Shown: positions 1 to 5,817, counted from the first letter of the stretch. The stretch: 5,971 nucleotides of DNA from an uncultured Micrococcus sp. (GCA_946222435.1 CAMIOJ010000146.1:1-5971); one strand, 5' to 3'. Numbers and translations: made by a program. The notes: generated from the sequence alone by a model not told the origin.

Positions 1-454
1 GACCCTCTCCCGCTTCCTGGGCCGCAACCTGTACCCGCTGGGCGCGCTGCTGCTCACCACGTGGGGTCCCACGAAGGACCGCTGGTTCCGCTCCGGCCAG
101 GAGCACAAGGTCACCCAGCTCCAGCGCCTGGCCGAGGAGTTCCCTGACATGCAGTGGATCCTCGTGGGCGACGACGGCCAGCACGACCCCGAGATCTACG
201 CCGACTTCGCCAAGCGCCACCCGGACCGGGTGAGGGCGATCGTCATCCGCCAGCTGACCCCGTCCGAGGCGCTCCTGGCCGGCGGTCGCGCACAGGACAC
301 CCGCCACTCCACGCCGGGTGTGCCGTGGTGCTATGGGCCGGACGGCGCGGCGTTGGCCGCCCAGTTGGAGGACCTCGGCATCCTGGAGACCGAGTTCGTG
401 GACGTCCGTCCTGACGGCTGGCGGGACGAGATCGAAGGGCGGGACGAGGAGTGA
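1..454 (+). CDS. APP1/DUF2183-family phosphatase-like protein, C-terminal part (5' end outside window)
   Basis: This is the last 150 codons of a gene whose start lies left of the window; whole codons begin at base 2 and the TGA stop is 452-454. What is seen: a conserved block reading RNLYPLGALLL, then WGPTKDRWFRSGQEHK (about residues 21-36 of the fragment), then WILVGDDGQHDPEIY (52-66), then an IRQL segment. Together these are typical of the phosphatidate phosphatase APP1 catalytic domain (DUF2183). The Lys of the EHK motif and the GDD..D acidic cluster resemble the late motifs of HAD-type phosphatases; the nucleophile DxDxT motif would lie in the missing N-terminal part. Yeast App1 dephosphorylates phosphatidate with Mg2+, but the bacterial members have no firmly known substrate, so lipid phosphatase activity is inference. 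The acidic tail ends in EEGRDEE-like residues. The gene is followed almost without gap by a thioesterase gene, suggesting one transcript. Confidence 0.85.
   Translation, partial: TLSRFLGRNLYPLGALLLTTWGPTKDRWFRSGQEHKVTQLQRLAEEFPDMQWILVGDDGQHDPEIYADFAKRHPDRVRAIVIRQLTPSEALLAGGRAQDTRHSTPGVPWCYGPDGAALAAQLEDLGILETEFVDVRPDGWRDEIEGRDEE
446..451 (+). promoter_or_regulatory. Ribosome binding site deciding the thioesterase start
   Basis: GAGGAG lies at the very end of the upstream gene and sits five bases before the GTG at 457. The earlier in-frame GTG at 451 overlaps this motif and has only a weaker GAAGGG (434-439) about 11 bases upstream. The spacing therefore favours 457 as the start, two bases after the TGA stop of the upstream gene. 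Confidence 0.55.
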
Positions 455-456
455 CC

Positions 457-939
457 GTGACCCCGGGCACCGTTTTCCTTGACGACGACGGCCACCTCGC
501 CGTGGACGTGCACGTCCCCTTGCGCTGGAAGGACATGGACGCTTACGGGCACGTCAACAACATTCAGGTCGTGCAGCTCATGGAGGAAGCCCGCGTGGCC
601 GCCTTCGGCGTCCCCGTCGGTTCCGGTGGAGATGCTGAGGCCGGTCTGGCGCCGATGGACCTCACCGCAGGTGCGGGGGAGGGCGTCCGGGCGTTCGTGT
701 CCGAGCACCGTGTGAAGTACCGCGCGCAGATGAAGTACCGGGTGAAACCGGTGCGGGTCCGCGTCTCGATCGACGAGGTCAAGGGCGCGTCCGTGCATGT
801 GGGTTACAAGATGTATGACGGCGTGGACGACTCCCTGTTGGTGACCGCCACCTCGGTGATGGTCTATGTGGACGCCGAGAGCGGCCGACCTGTGCGGTTG
901 ACGGCCGAGCAGAAGGCGGCGTTGACCGGCGGTCAGTGA
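457..939 (+). CDS. Acyl-CoA thioesterase, single hot-dog (4HBT) domain
   Basis: A 160-residue protein, the usual size for a single hot-dog-fold thioesterase of the YbgC/FadM type, which hydrolyses acyl-CoA or a related thioester in the cytoplasm. Seen in the sequence: the family signature LRWKDMDAYGHVNN at about residues 22-35, with the catalytic Asp28, Tyr30-Gly31-His32 and the Asn34-Asn35 pair, then the helix LMEEARV (about 41-47), whose acidic residues lie near the active site. Later strands include HRVKYRAQMKYRVKPVRVRVSI and VHVGYKMYD, as expected of the long curved sheet. The start GTG 457 is chosen on Shine-Dalgarno spacing; GTG 451 would add two residues and give a four-base overlap with the upstream stop. 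The gene is in one unit with the APP1-like phosphatase gene and is followed by a hairpin at 1000-1026. The natural acyl substrate cannot be told from sequence. Confidence 0.9.
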   Translation: MTPGTVFLDDDGHLAVDVHVPLRWKDMDAYGHVNNIQVVQLMEEARVAAFGVPVGSGGDAEAGLAPMDLTAGAGEGVRAFVSEHRVKYRAQMKYRVKPVRVRVSIDEVKGASVHVGYKMYDGVDDSLLVTATSVMVYVDAESGRPVRLTAEQKAALTGGQ

Positions 940-999
940 CGAGGTCCCGCTGAACGTGGCCGAGCTGAACGCCGTCTTGCTGGACGAGGCCATGCAGAC

Positions 1000-1026
1000 G
1001 AGCCCGGGAGGATCTCTCCCGGGCTC
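1000..1026. terminator. Hairpin between convergent genes, probable bidirectional terminator
   Basis: A perfect 11-bp stem, GAGCCCGGGAG (1000-1010) pairing with CTCCCGGGCTC (1016-1026), closes a five-base loop. It lies 60 bases past the thioesterase stop and 34 bases past the stop of the convergent - strand PKD gene, so it can serve both. No T-run follows on either strand, which is common in high-GC actinobacteria. The rest of the gap 940-1060 shows no gene. Confidence 0.7.
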
Positions 1027-1060
1027 GGCTGTGCCATGGGCGCTGAACTGATCGCTGCGG

Positions 1061-2023
1061 TCAGTCCGTGGGCTCGCTGCCCGGGGCGCCGCACCCCCAG
1101 CCGCTGGGGTTGGAGACGCAGTCCTCTGCCACGTTGCGCGTGACGGAGCGGAAGATGTCGGCCTGGGCCGGGTCGGAATCGATCACCAGCTGCCCGGGGA
1201 CGAGCTCCCAGGTCTCGCCGTTGTCATAGGAGACTTCGCCGATGAACACCGTCGACAGGCCCACGGCGTACGTGCCGGTGTCCTCGTAGATGTGACTGGT
1301 CGATGTCTCGGTGTTGAATTCCGCGATGTCCTGGCCCGGATCCGTGGTGATGCGGGTAGTCCCGTCGCCGTAGTCCCAGCGGAACTCGATCGGTGTCAGA
1401 CGCATCAGCGTCAGCTGGCCGAACTGGGTCTTCCGCTCAAGGATCTGCTCCGCGTCCGCGTAGATGTTGGTGTGGGCATCGCGCATTCCGCGACCGCCGT
1501 TCTGCAGGTGGATGTCGATCTTGCTCGGGGCGACCTTGGCCAGGTCCTGCATGGTGATGGCGGGCCGCTCCTGCGAGCCGTCTGCTCCAGCGCCACCGTC
1601 ACCGGCACAGAAGCGTGACCCGTACTCGATCGGTTCGTCGGGATTTTCCTGCCGGACGCGCACCTCCTGTACCCAGGTGGCTTCGTCGCCGCAGAAGACC
1701 TCCTGCTGGCGCTGACAGTCTCCGAAGTCCAGGTTCTGGAGCTGGTCGGGGTAGCAGCCAGAGACATGGCGTGAATAGACAGCCCTGGACTTGTCGTAGT
1801 TGCTTGAACTGTGAGCCTGGCGATTTTCTCCTGAGGATCTTGCTGGTTGGGAGGTTGTCGCGCATTCTGTTTTGACGTCTATTGCCTTGTGCCGAGTATT
1901 TACAGACGTATCCGTTTGGCATCGTCGTTCGCGTTCCCAATCAGCCTGCGCCGGGCTGGCCAGCGCGACTGTAGACACAAGCAGAACTAGCGATGCTGTA
2001 AATCCGAGACTGCGCGCACTCAT
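1061..2023 (-). CDS. Secreted PKD-fold protein of unknown function
   Basis: A 320-residue exported protein. Residues 1-27 form a signal peptide (Ser-Ala-Arg start, hydrophobic core about 6-22, cleavage expected after Ala-Gln-Ala27). The mature part has an N-terminal Cys-rich, polar region (Cys 35, 54, 90, 103, 111 and 139), a middle segment (about 150-210), and a PKD-like beta-sandwich at about 205-290. The PKD call rests on FRWDYGDGT (214-222) and the later H-x-Y-x-x-x-G-x-Y pattern in SHIYEDTGTYAV (243-254). A C-terminal Cys pair (302 and 311) follows. The eight mature cysteines are an even number, compatible with disulfides. There is no LPxTG signal or second membrane segment, so it is probably secreted or held by a partner. 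Its ATG overlaps the stop of the lipoprotein gene (ATGA, 2020-2023), with a GAGGG-type binding site just upstream, so translation is probably coupled. The 5' part has low GC and rare AGA, ATA and AAA codons. Function is not recognised; PKD domains usually bind proteins or glycans. Confidence 0.85.
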   Translation of the reverse strand: MSARSLGFTASLVLLVSTVALASPAQADWERERRCQTDTSVNTRHKAIDVKTECATTSQPARSSGENRQAHSSSNYDKSRAVYSRHVSGCYPDQLQNLDFGDCQRQQEVFCGDEATWVQEVRVRQENPDEPIEYGSRFCAGDGGAGADGSQERPAITMQDLAKVAPSKIDIHLQNGGRGMRDAHTNIYADAEQILERKTQFGQLTLMRLTPIEFRWDYGDGTTRITTDPGQDIAEFNTETSTSHIYEDTGTYAVGLSTVFIGEVSYDNGETWELVPGQLVIDSDPAQADIFRSVTRNVAEDCVSNPSGWGCGAPGSEPTD

Positions 2024-2814
2024 GGCTTTCCCTCAAAGCTCACGTTGGTTGCGCGCCAGTAGCCCACCTCGGCGTCGAACTGAACGTAGGTCATCCAAGG
2101 GTCATCGGTGTAAGCCTTCGCTCGCTCTGCCTTGTCCTCGTTACCGTCTCCGTCGTAGACCTTTGCCTCACTGGTGTCCAACAGGGTCGTGACTTGAAGG
2201 ATCCCAAGTTCGCGATCGTGGACACCTGTAAGTGCAGAGGTGACCTCTACGTCTACTCCTGTATGCCAACCGCCATCCTCGTAATGGTCGACTACATCGA
2301 GCGCATAGTCGTGGCAGAAGTCGCATTCATCAGCCGAGACTTCCCGCAAAGGGTCCAGGTTTCCCGTCCGCTGCAGGTACGTCACCGTGTCCCACCAGTA
2401 CTGCACCGCAGCCTTGGCGCCCTCCGGGGTCTCTTCCTTCATCTCCTCGGGCATCTCGGGCTTGGGCACGTTCTTCGCGGGGCCGTCGGCGGAGGCGGGG
2501 ACGTACTTGCCGTCGTCCTCCCCGCTCGGGTCGCTGTCATCACCGCCGGCCTCGGTGGACTCTCCGTCGCTCGGCTGGACGTCACTCGGCTCGGTCGACT
2601 CGTCGGTGCCCTCGGGCTCATGGGCTCCGTCGGACTCGGATCCCTCCGACCCCGACCCCTCGGACTCGGTGCCGTCCGAGGCGGAGGCGGGTGCCGTCGT
2701 CGTGGGCGAGGCCGTCTCCTCCGGTTCCTTCTCCTCACCGCCGGTGCAGGCGGTGAGTGAGAGTGCGAGTGCGGCGGTCAGTGCCAGACCACGGGCGGGT
2801 GCGCCACGGCGCAT
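2020..2814 (-). CDS. DUF6318-like lipoprotein
   Basis: A 264-residue predicted lipoprotein. Residues 1-22 are a lipoprotein signal peptide with lipobox LTAC, so Cys23 would be lipidated and the protein held on the outer face of the membrane. Residues 24 to about 102 are a Ser/Glu/Asp/Gly/Thr-rich, highly acidic, probably disordered linker. The folded part (about 103-264) begins KYVPASADGPAKNVPKP and continues with AAVQYWWDTVTYLQRTGNLDPL, a CDFC motif (Cys164 and Cys167) and ALDVVDHYEDGGW. I recognise this as the DUF6318 type of lipoprotein seen in Micrococcaceae; no biochemical function is known to me. The residues around YWWDTVTY recall the helix of NTF2-like or SnoaL-like domains, which is only a structural guess. 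A GGAGGGG binding site lies five bases before the ATG. The gene overlaps the downstream PKD gene by four bases, so the two are probably co-translated. GC falls sharply within the folded domain, from about residue 140 onward. Confidence 0.85.
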   Translation of the reverse strand: MRRGAPARGLALTAALALSLTACTGGEEKEPEETASPTTTAPASASDGTESEGSGSEGSESDGAHEPEGTDESTEPSDVQPSDGESTEAGGDDSDPSGEDDGKYVPASADGPAKNVPKPEMPEEMKEETPEGAKAAVQYWWDTVTYLQRTGNLDPLREVSADECDFCHDYALDVVDHYEDGGWHTGVDVEVTSALTGVHDRELGILQVTTLLDTSEAKVYDGDGNEDKAERAKAYTDDPWMTYVQFDAEVGYWRATNVSFEGKP

Positions 2815-2819
2815 GAGAA

Positions 2820-2826
2820 CCCCTCC
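2820..2826 (-). promoter_or_regulatory. Strong ribosome binding site of the lipoprotein gene
   Basis: GGAGGGG on the - strand lies five bases upstream of the ATG at 2814. It supports this start and marks the beginning of the two-gene envelope unit. I could not assign a convincing -35/-10 pair in the 100 bases upstream; TAGACT (2914-2919) fits a -10 pattern, but its -35 position falls inside the gdhA terminator stem. Confidence 0.7.
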
Positions 2827-2923
2827 AGATGTCTCATCGTCGGTAGGTCACCGGGCCGGCCGCTGATCCCGCAACGACCTCCGACCCCCACGGTCGGCGG
2901 TGACACATCCCACAGTCTAGACA

Positions 2924-2973
2924 GGCGCGGCGGCGGAGGGGGAGGTTCTCCACAGCCCCTCCGCCGCCGCGCC
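2924..2973 (-). terminator. Strong hairpin terminator of gdhA
   Basis: An uninterrupted 18-bp GC-rich stem: the arm at 2924-2941 (GGCGCGGCGGCGGAGGGG) pairs with 2956-2973, with a 14-base loop at 2942-2955. It begins 34 bases after the gdhA stop codon in the direction of transcription. No T-run follows; TGTCTAGAC comes next. It isolates gdhA from the lipoprotein gene, which must then have its own promoter between about 2827 and 2923. Confidence 0.75.
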
Positions 2974-3006
2974 ACCGTGCCGCAGCCTCGCCGCGGCTGA
3001 GTCCGC

Positions 3007-4347
3007 TCAGACGATGCCCTGCGCCAGCATGGCGTCCGCGACCTTGATGAAGCCGGCGATGTTCGCGCCGGCCACGTAGTTGCCCGGGGCGCCGTAGCTG
3101 TCCGCGGTCTCCACGCAGCGGTCGTGGATGGAGCGCATGATCTGCTCGAGGCGCTCGTGCGTGTAGTCGAAGTCCCAGGTGTCTCGCTGGGCGTTCTGCT
3201 GCATCTCCAGCGCGGAGGTGGCCACACCGCCGGCGTTGGCGGCCTTGCCCGGGCCGAACAGGATGCCGGCATCCAGCAGCTGATGGGTGGCCTTCTCGGT
3301 GCATGGCATGTTCGCGCCCTCGGCCACGGCCTTCACGCCGTTCTTGATCAGGGTGGCGGCCGCCTTGTTGCCCAGCTCGTTCTGCGTGGCACAGGGCAGG
3401 GCCACGGTGCCCGGGACGTCCCACACCAGGCCGCCCTCCACGAAGCGCGCCCCGTTGCCGCGCCGCTCGGCGTACTCCGAGATCCGGCCGCGCTCGACCT
3501 CCTTGACCTGCTTGAGCAGATCCAGGTCCAGGCCGTTCTCATCCACCACGTAGCCCGAGGAGTCCGAGGCGGTGATGACCTTCGCACCGAGCGACTTCGC
3601 CTTCTCCGCCGCGTAGATCGCCACGTTGCCCGAGCCGGAGATCAGCACCTGCTGGCCGTCCATGGACTCGCCGCGGGTCCGCAGCATGGAGTCCGCGAAC
3701 ATCACGGTGCCGTAACCGGTGGCCTCCTTGCGCACCAGGGAACCGCCCCAGGTCAGCCCCTTGCCCGTGAGCACACCCGCCTCGAAGCGGTTCGTCAGCC
3801 GTTTGTACTGGCCGAACATGTAGCCGATCTCCCGGGCGCCCACGCCGGTGTCACCGGCCGGGACGTCCGTGTGCTCACCCACGTGGCGCCACAGCTCCGT
3901 CATGAAGGACTGGCAGAAGCGCATGACCTCGCCGTCGGACCGGCCGGACGGGTTGAAGTCAGAGCCGCCCTTGCCGCCGCCGATCGGCATGCCGGTCAGG
4001 GAGTTCTTGAAGATCTGCTCAAAGCCCAGGAACTTCACGATCCCCAGGTACACCGACGAATGGAAGCGGATGCCGCCCTTGTACGGCCCCAGGGCCGAGT
4101 TGAACTCCACCCGGAAGCCTCGGTTCACCTGGACCACGCCCTCGTCGTCCACCCAGGGGACACGGAAGATGATCTGCCGCTCCGGCTCGCAGAGGCGGTG
4201 CAGGATGCCGGCCTCCACGTACTCCGGGTGACGGTCCACCACCGGGTCCAGGGCCTCGAAGACCTCGGAGACGGCCTGGTGGAACTCCTTCTCACCGGGG
4301 TTGCGGGCGAAGACCTCGTCGCGAAGGGCGGACAGCTCGGCGTGCAT
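3007..4347 (-). CDS. gdhA: NADP-type glutamate dehydrogenase
   Basis: A 446-residue protein, the usual length of hexameric bacterial GdhA. It catalyses reductive amination of 2-oxoglutarate with ammonium to L-glutamate (EC 1.4.1.4 type), a cytoplasmic entry point of nitrogen assimilation. Seen in the sequence: the glutamate/2-oxoglutarate binding region GPYKGGIRFH (87-96, with Lys90), Lys114, and the catalytic lysine in GGGKGGSDFNP (Lys126). The HTDVPAGDTGVGAREIGYM block follows with Asp166, then KEATGYG (207-213). The Rossmann nucleotide-binding loop is GSGNVA (238-243), and the second strand ends in ASDSSGYV (260-267). The C-terminal part has AEGANMP and AGGVATSALEMQQN, both typical of the family. 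NADP preference is inferred from closeness to the anabolic GdhA group. The ATG at 4347 has GAGGAG at 4354-4359, six bases upstream, so the start is well supported. It appears monocistronic, with hairpins on both sides. Confidence 0.97.
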   Translation of the reverse strand: MHAELSALRDEVFARNPGEKEFHQAVSEVFEALDPVVDRHPEYVEAGILHRLCEPERQIIFRVPWVDDEGVVQVNRGFRVEFNSALGPYKGGIRFHSSVYLGIVKFLGFEQIFKNSLTGMPIGGGKGGSDFNPSGRSDGEVMRFCQSFMTELWRHVGEHTDVPAGDTGVGAREIGYMFGQYKRLTNRFEAGVLTGKGLTWGGSLVRKEATGYGTVMFADSMLRTRGESMDGQQVLISGSGNVAIYAAEKAKSLGAKVITASDSSGYVVDENGLDLDLLKQVKEVERGRISEYAERRGNGARFVEGGLVWDVPGTVALPCATQNELGNKAAATLIKNGVKAVAEGANMPCTEKATHQLLDAGILFGPGKAANAGGVATSALEMQQNAQRDTWDFDYTHERLEQIMRSIHDRCVETADSYGAPGNYVAGANIAGFIKVADAMLAQGIV

Positions 4348-4353
4348 GGGCGA

Positions 4354-4359
4354 CTCCTC
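4354..4359 (-). promoter_or_regulatory. Ribosome binding site of gdhA
   Basis: GAGGAG on the - strand stands six bases before the ATG at 4347 and fixes the start. Further upstream (4360-4486) I see no convincing sigma-A promoter hexamers; an 11-base palindrome at 4391-4401 is described separately. Confidence 0.75.
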
Positions 4360-4390
4360 GGGTGGGCCGTCCCGGCCGCGGCGCGCGGAG

Positions 4391-4401
4391 CCTGAATCAG
4401 G
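4391..4401. repeat. Short palindrome in the gdhA leader
   Basis: CCTGAATCAGG is a perfect 5-1-5 inverted repeat, 44-54 bases upstream of the gdhA ATG. It could be a regulator half-site pair or chance. It does not match a nitrogen-regulator consensus that I can name. Confidence 0.25.
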
Positions 4402-4486
4402 AAGGGACGGCGGCGTTCACAGTGCTGTGCCCGGAGCGAGCACGCCCCGGCGCTCCATGGTCCCAGGGGAGGTGCGCCCCCGGCAG

Positions 4487-4512
4487 GTGTGTGTCAGCAG
4501 ATGGACACACAC
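4487..4512 (-). terminator. Hairpin after the glycosyltransferase gene
   Basis: GTGTGTGTC (4487-4495) pairs perfectly with GACACACAC (4504-4512) around an eight-base loop. It starts eight bases past the stop codon of the glycosyltransferase in the direction of transcription and has no T-run after it. Its position argues for an intrinsic terminator that separates this gene from gdhA. Confidence 0.6.
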
Positions 4513-4520
4513 GAAGCGGG

Positions 4521-5732
4521 TCAGAACGTCAGCGGCCAGGTGGCGTGGTGCTGCAGGTGACGCAGCGCCACCGCGTCCCGGCGGCGTGAGTCCACCCGGA
4601 TCGCCTTGTCGTAGTACCCCAGCAGCTGCTCGCACAGCACCGGCCAGGTCCGGCCCTCCACGGACTGGCGGGCGGCCGCGGCGAACGCGGCGCGCTTGGC
4701 GTCGTCATAGACCAGGTCCGCCACCCGCTCGCGCAGCTGGTCCAGGTTCTTCGGCTCGTAGATCCACCCCGTGCGGGAGGAGTCCACGATGTCCAGCGGA
4801 CCGCCGCGGCCCACCGCCACCACCGGCACGCCCGAGGCCATGGCCTCCTGCAGCGTCTGGCCGAAGGTGTCCGACTCGCCCGGATGCACGAACAGGTCCA
4901 GGGATGCCACGTGGCGGGCCAGATCCTCACCGCCCTGGAAGCCGGCGAAGTGCGCGCCCGGCAGCGAGTGCTGCAGCTGGTCCTTCAGCGGGCCCGAGCC
5001 GATGACCACCAGGCGCATGCCCGGCAGGTCCGCGAGCACCGCCAGGTCCTCCACCTGCTTCTCATGGGCCAGCCGCCCGACGAAGCCGATCAGCCGCTCG
5101 CCGTTCGGCGCCAGCTCCGCCCGCAGCGCCTCGTCCCGCTTGGCCGGGTGGAACCGCTCCGAGTCCACGCCGCGCGCCCACCGGTGCACCCGGCGTACGC
5201 CGCGCTCATGCAGCTGCGTGATGGTGAACGAGCTCGGCGCCACCGTCAGTGTGGCCGTGTTGTGCAGCCGGGCCACGTGGTTCCACAGCACGTCCTCCAG
5301 CCACGGCGCACCGTAGCGGGCCGCATACCTGGGGACCTCGGTCTGATAGACCGCCACGGACGGGATGCCCAGCTGGTCCGCGGCCTGCACGGCCCGCCAG
5401 CCCAGCACGAATGGCGAGGCGATGTGCACCACGTCCGGGCGGAACCCCGCCAGGATCGAACGGACCCGCGCCACCGGGCCGGCGGCCACCCGCACGGATG
5501 CGTACCCGGACATCGGCACGGACGGCAGCCGGTGCACGTCGAACCCCTCGACCTGCGCCGGCGCCGTGCCCTCACCCGCCCGCTGCGTCCAGCCGGCCAG
5601 CCACGAGGAGGCCGGGGCGATCACGATCGCCTCATGGCCCTCCCGCCGCAGATGCCTCAGCACCTGGAGCACGGAGTTCGTGACTCCGTTCATGTGGGGC
5701 AGGAACGATTCAGCGACCACGGCAACGCGCAT
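4521..5732 (-). CDS. GT4 glycosyltransferase, MgtA-like GDP-mannose-dependent mannosyltransferase
   Basis: A 403-residue retaining glycosyltransferase with the GT-B fold. The N-terminal acceptor domain opens MRVAVVAESFLPHMNGVTNSV and includes PDVVHIASP (99-107) and AVYQTEVP (127-134). The donor domain has HRWARGVD (183-190), GFVGRLAHEK (216-225, with Arg220 and Lys225 placed to bind the sugar-nucleotide phosphates) and ESDTFGQTLQEAMASG (286-301). Layout and motifs follow mycobacterial and corynebacterial MgtA (Rv0557 type), which mannosylates a diacylglycerol-linked uronic acid lipid at the cytoplasmic face of the membrane. The exact acceptor here is inference. The first acid of the EX7E motif is Asp288, the second Glu296. 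The start at 5732 is chosen because homology begins exactly at this Met. An in-frame ATG at 5894 would add 54 Pro/Arg/Gly-rich residues unlike the family. No Shine-Dalgarno is visible, and a TAGCGT hexamer seven bases upstream suggests a leaderless message. Confidence 0.88.
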   Translation of the reverse strand: MRVAVVAESFLPHMNGVTNSVLQVLRHLRREGHEAIVIAPASSWLAGWTQRAGEGTAPAQVEGFDVHRLPSVPMSGYASVRVAAGPVARVRSILAGFRPDVVHIASPFVLGWRAVQAADQLGIPSVAVYQTEVPRYAARYGAPWLEDVLWNHVARLHNTATLTVAPSSFTITQLHERGVRRVHRWARGVDSERFHPAKRDEALRAELAPNGERLIGFVGRLAHEKQVEDLAVLADLPGMRLVVIGSGPLKDQLQHSLPGAHFAGFQGGEDLARHVASLDLFVHPGESDTFGQTLQEAMASGVPVVAVGRGGPLDIVDSSRTGWIYEPKNLDQLRERVADLVYDDAKRAAFAAAARQSVEGRTWPVLCEQLLGYYDKAIRVDSRRRDAVALRHLQHHATWPLTF

Positions 5733-5739
5733 ACCAGGC

Positions 5740-5745
5740 ACGCTA
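5740..5745 (-). promoter_or_regulatory. Possible -10 element for a leaderless glycosyltransferase transcript
   Basis: TAGCGT on the - strand fits the TANNNT pattern and ends seven bases before the ATG at 5732, the spacing expected when transcription begins at the start codon. The -35 position (ACAGGC/CACAGG) matches poorly. Support comes mainly from the spacing and the missing ribosome binding site. Confidence 0.4.
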
Positions 5746-5756
5746 TGCGGCGCATA
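5744..5756. promoter_or_regulatory. Palindrome overlapping the possible -10 element
   Basis: TATGCGGCGCATA is a perfect 6-1-6 inverted repeat. It overlaps the TAGCGT hexamer by two bases, where a repressor would block RNA polymerase. The half-site GCGCATAC occurs again at 5727-5734 across the start codon. This may be an operator or chance. Confidence 0.35.
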
Positions 5757-5788
5757 CGACCGGCCTGTGGCCGCCGCATGGCCCTGCC

Positions 5789-5817
5789 GTGAACACTCCC
5801 GCTCCCCGGGTGAACAC
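5789..5817. repeat. Direct repeat GTGAACAC, two copies 21 bases apart
   Basis: GTGAACAC occurs at 5789-5796 and 5810-5817. The 21-base period is two helical turns, so both copies face the same side. Each copy is itself near-palindromic (GTG/CAC), and the second sits inside a longer inverted repeat, CCGGGTGAACACCCGG (5806-5821). The pair lies about 57-85 bases upstream of the glycosyltransferase start. Confidence 0.4.

Noticed and set aside
331..993. 220-codon open frame on the - strand opposite the thioesterase
   Set aside because: It is antisense to a gene with an intact hot-dog signature and runs into the phosphatase gene; the product is low in complexity.
956..1051. 31-codon peptide from a GTG in the gap after the thioesterase
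   Set aside because: It has no ribosome binding site, runs through the terminator hairpin and has no recognisable sequence.
2560..2700. Repeated Ser/Glu/Gly/Asp codons in the lipoprotein considered as a tandem repeat element
   Set aside because: There is no fixed repeat unit; it is a low-complexity acidic linker of the kind common after a lipobox.
2194..2760. 188-codon open frame on the + strand opposite the lipoprotein gene
   Set aside because: The Gly/Leu/Arg-rich product mirrors the acidic Ser/Glu linker of the real lipoprotein. The - strand gene has a lipobox, a strong binding site and coupling to the next gene.
3124..4395. 423-codon open frame on the + strand opposite gdhA
   Set aside because: It is the antisense shadow of a clear GdhA gene. 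Its His/Leu/Gly/Val/Arg-rich product has no recognisable motif, and long antisense frames are expected in high-GC coding DNA.
4884..5792. 302-codon open frame on the + strand opposite the glycosyltransferase
   Set aside because: The product is rich in Arg, His, Gln and Pro with no domain, and lies wholly opposite a gene with clear GT4 motifs.
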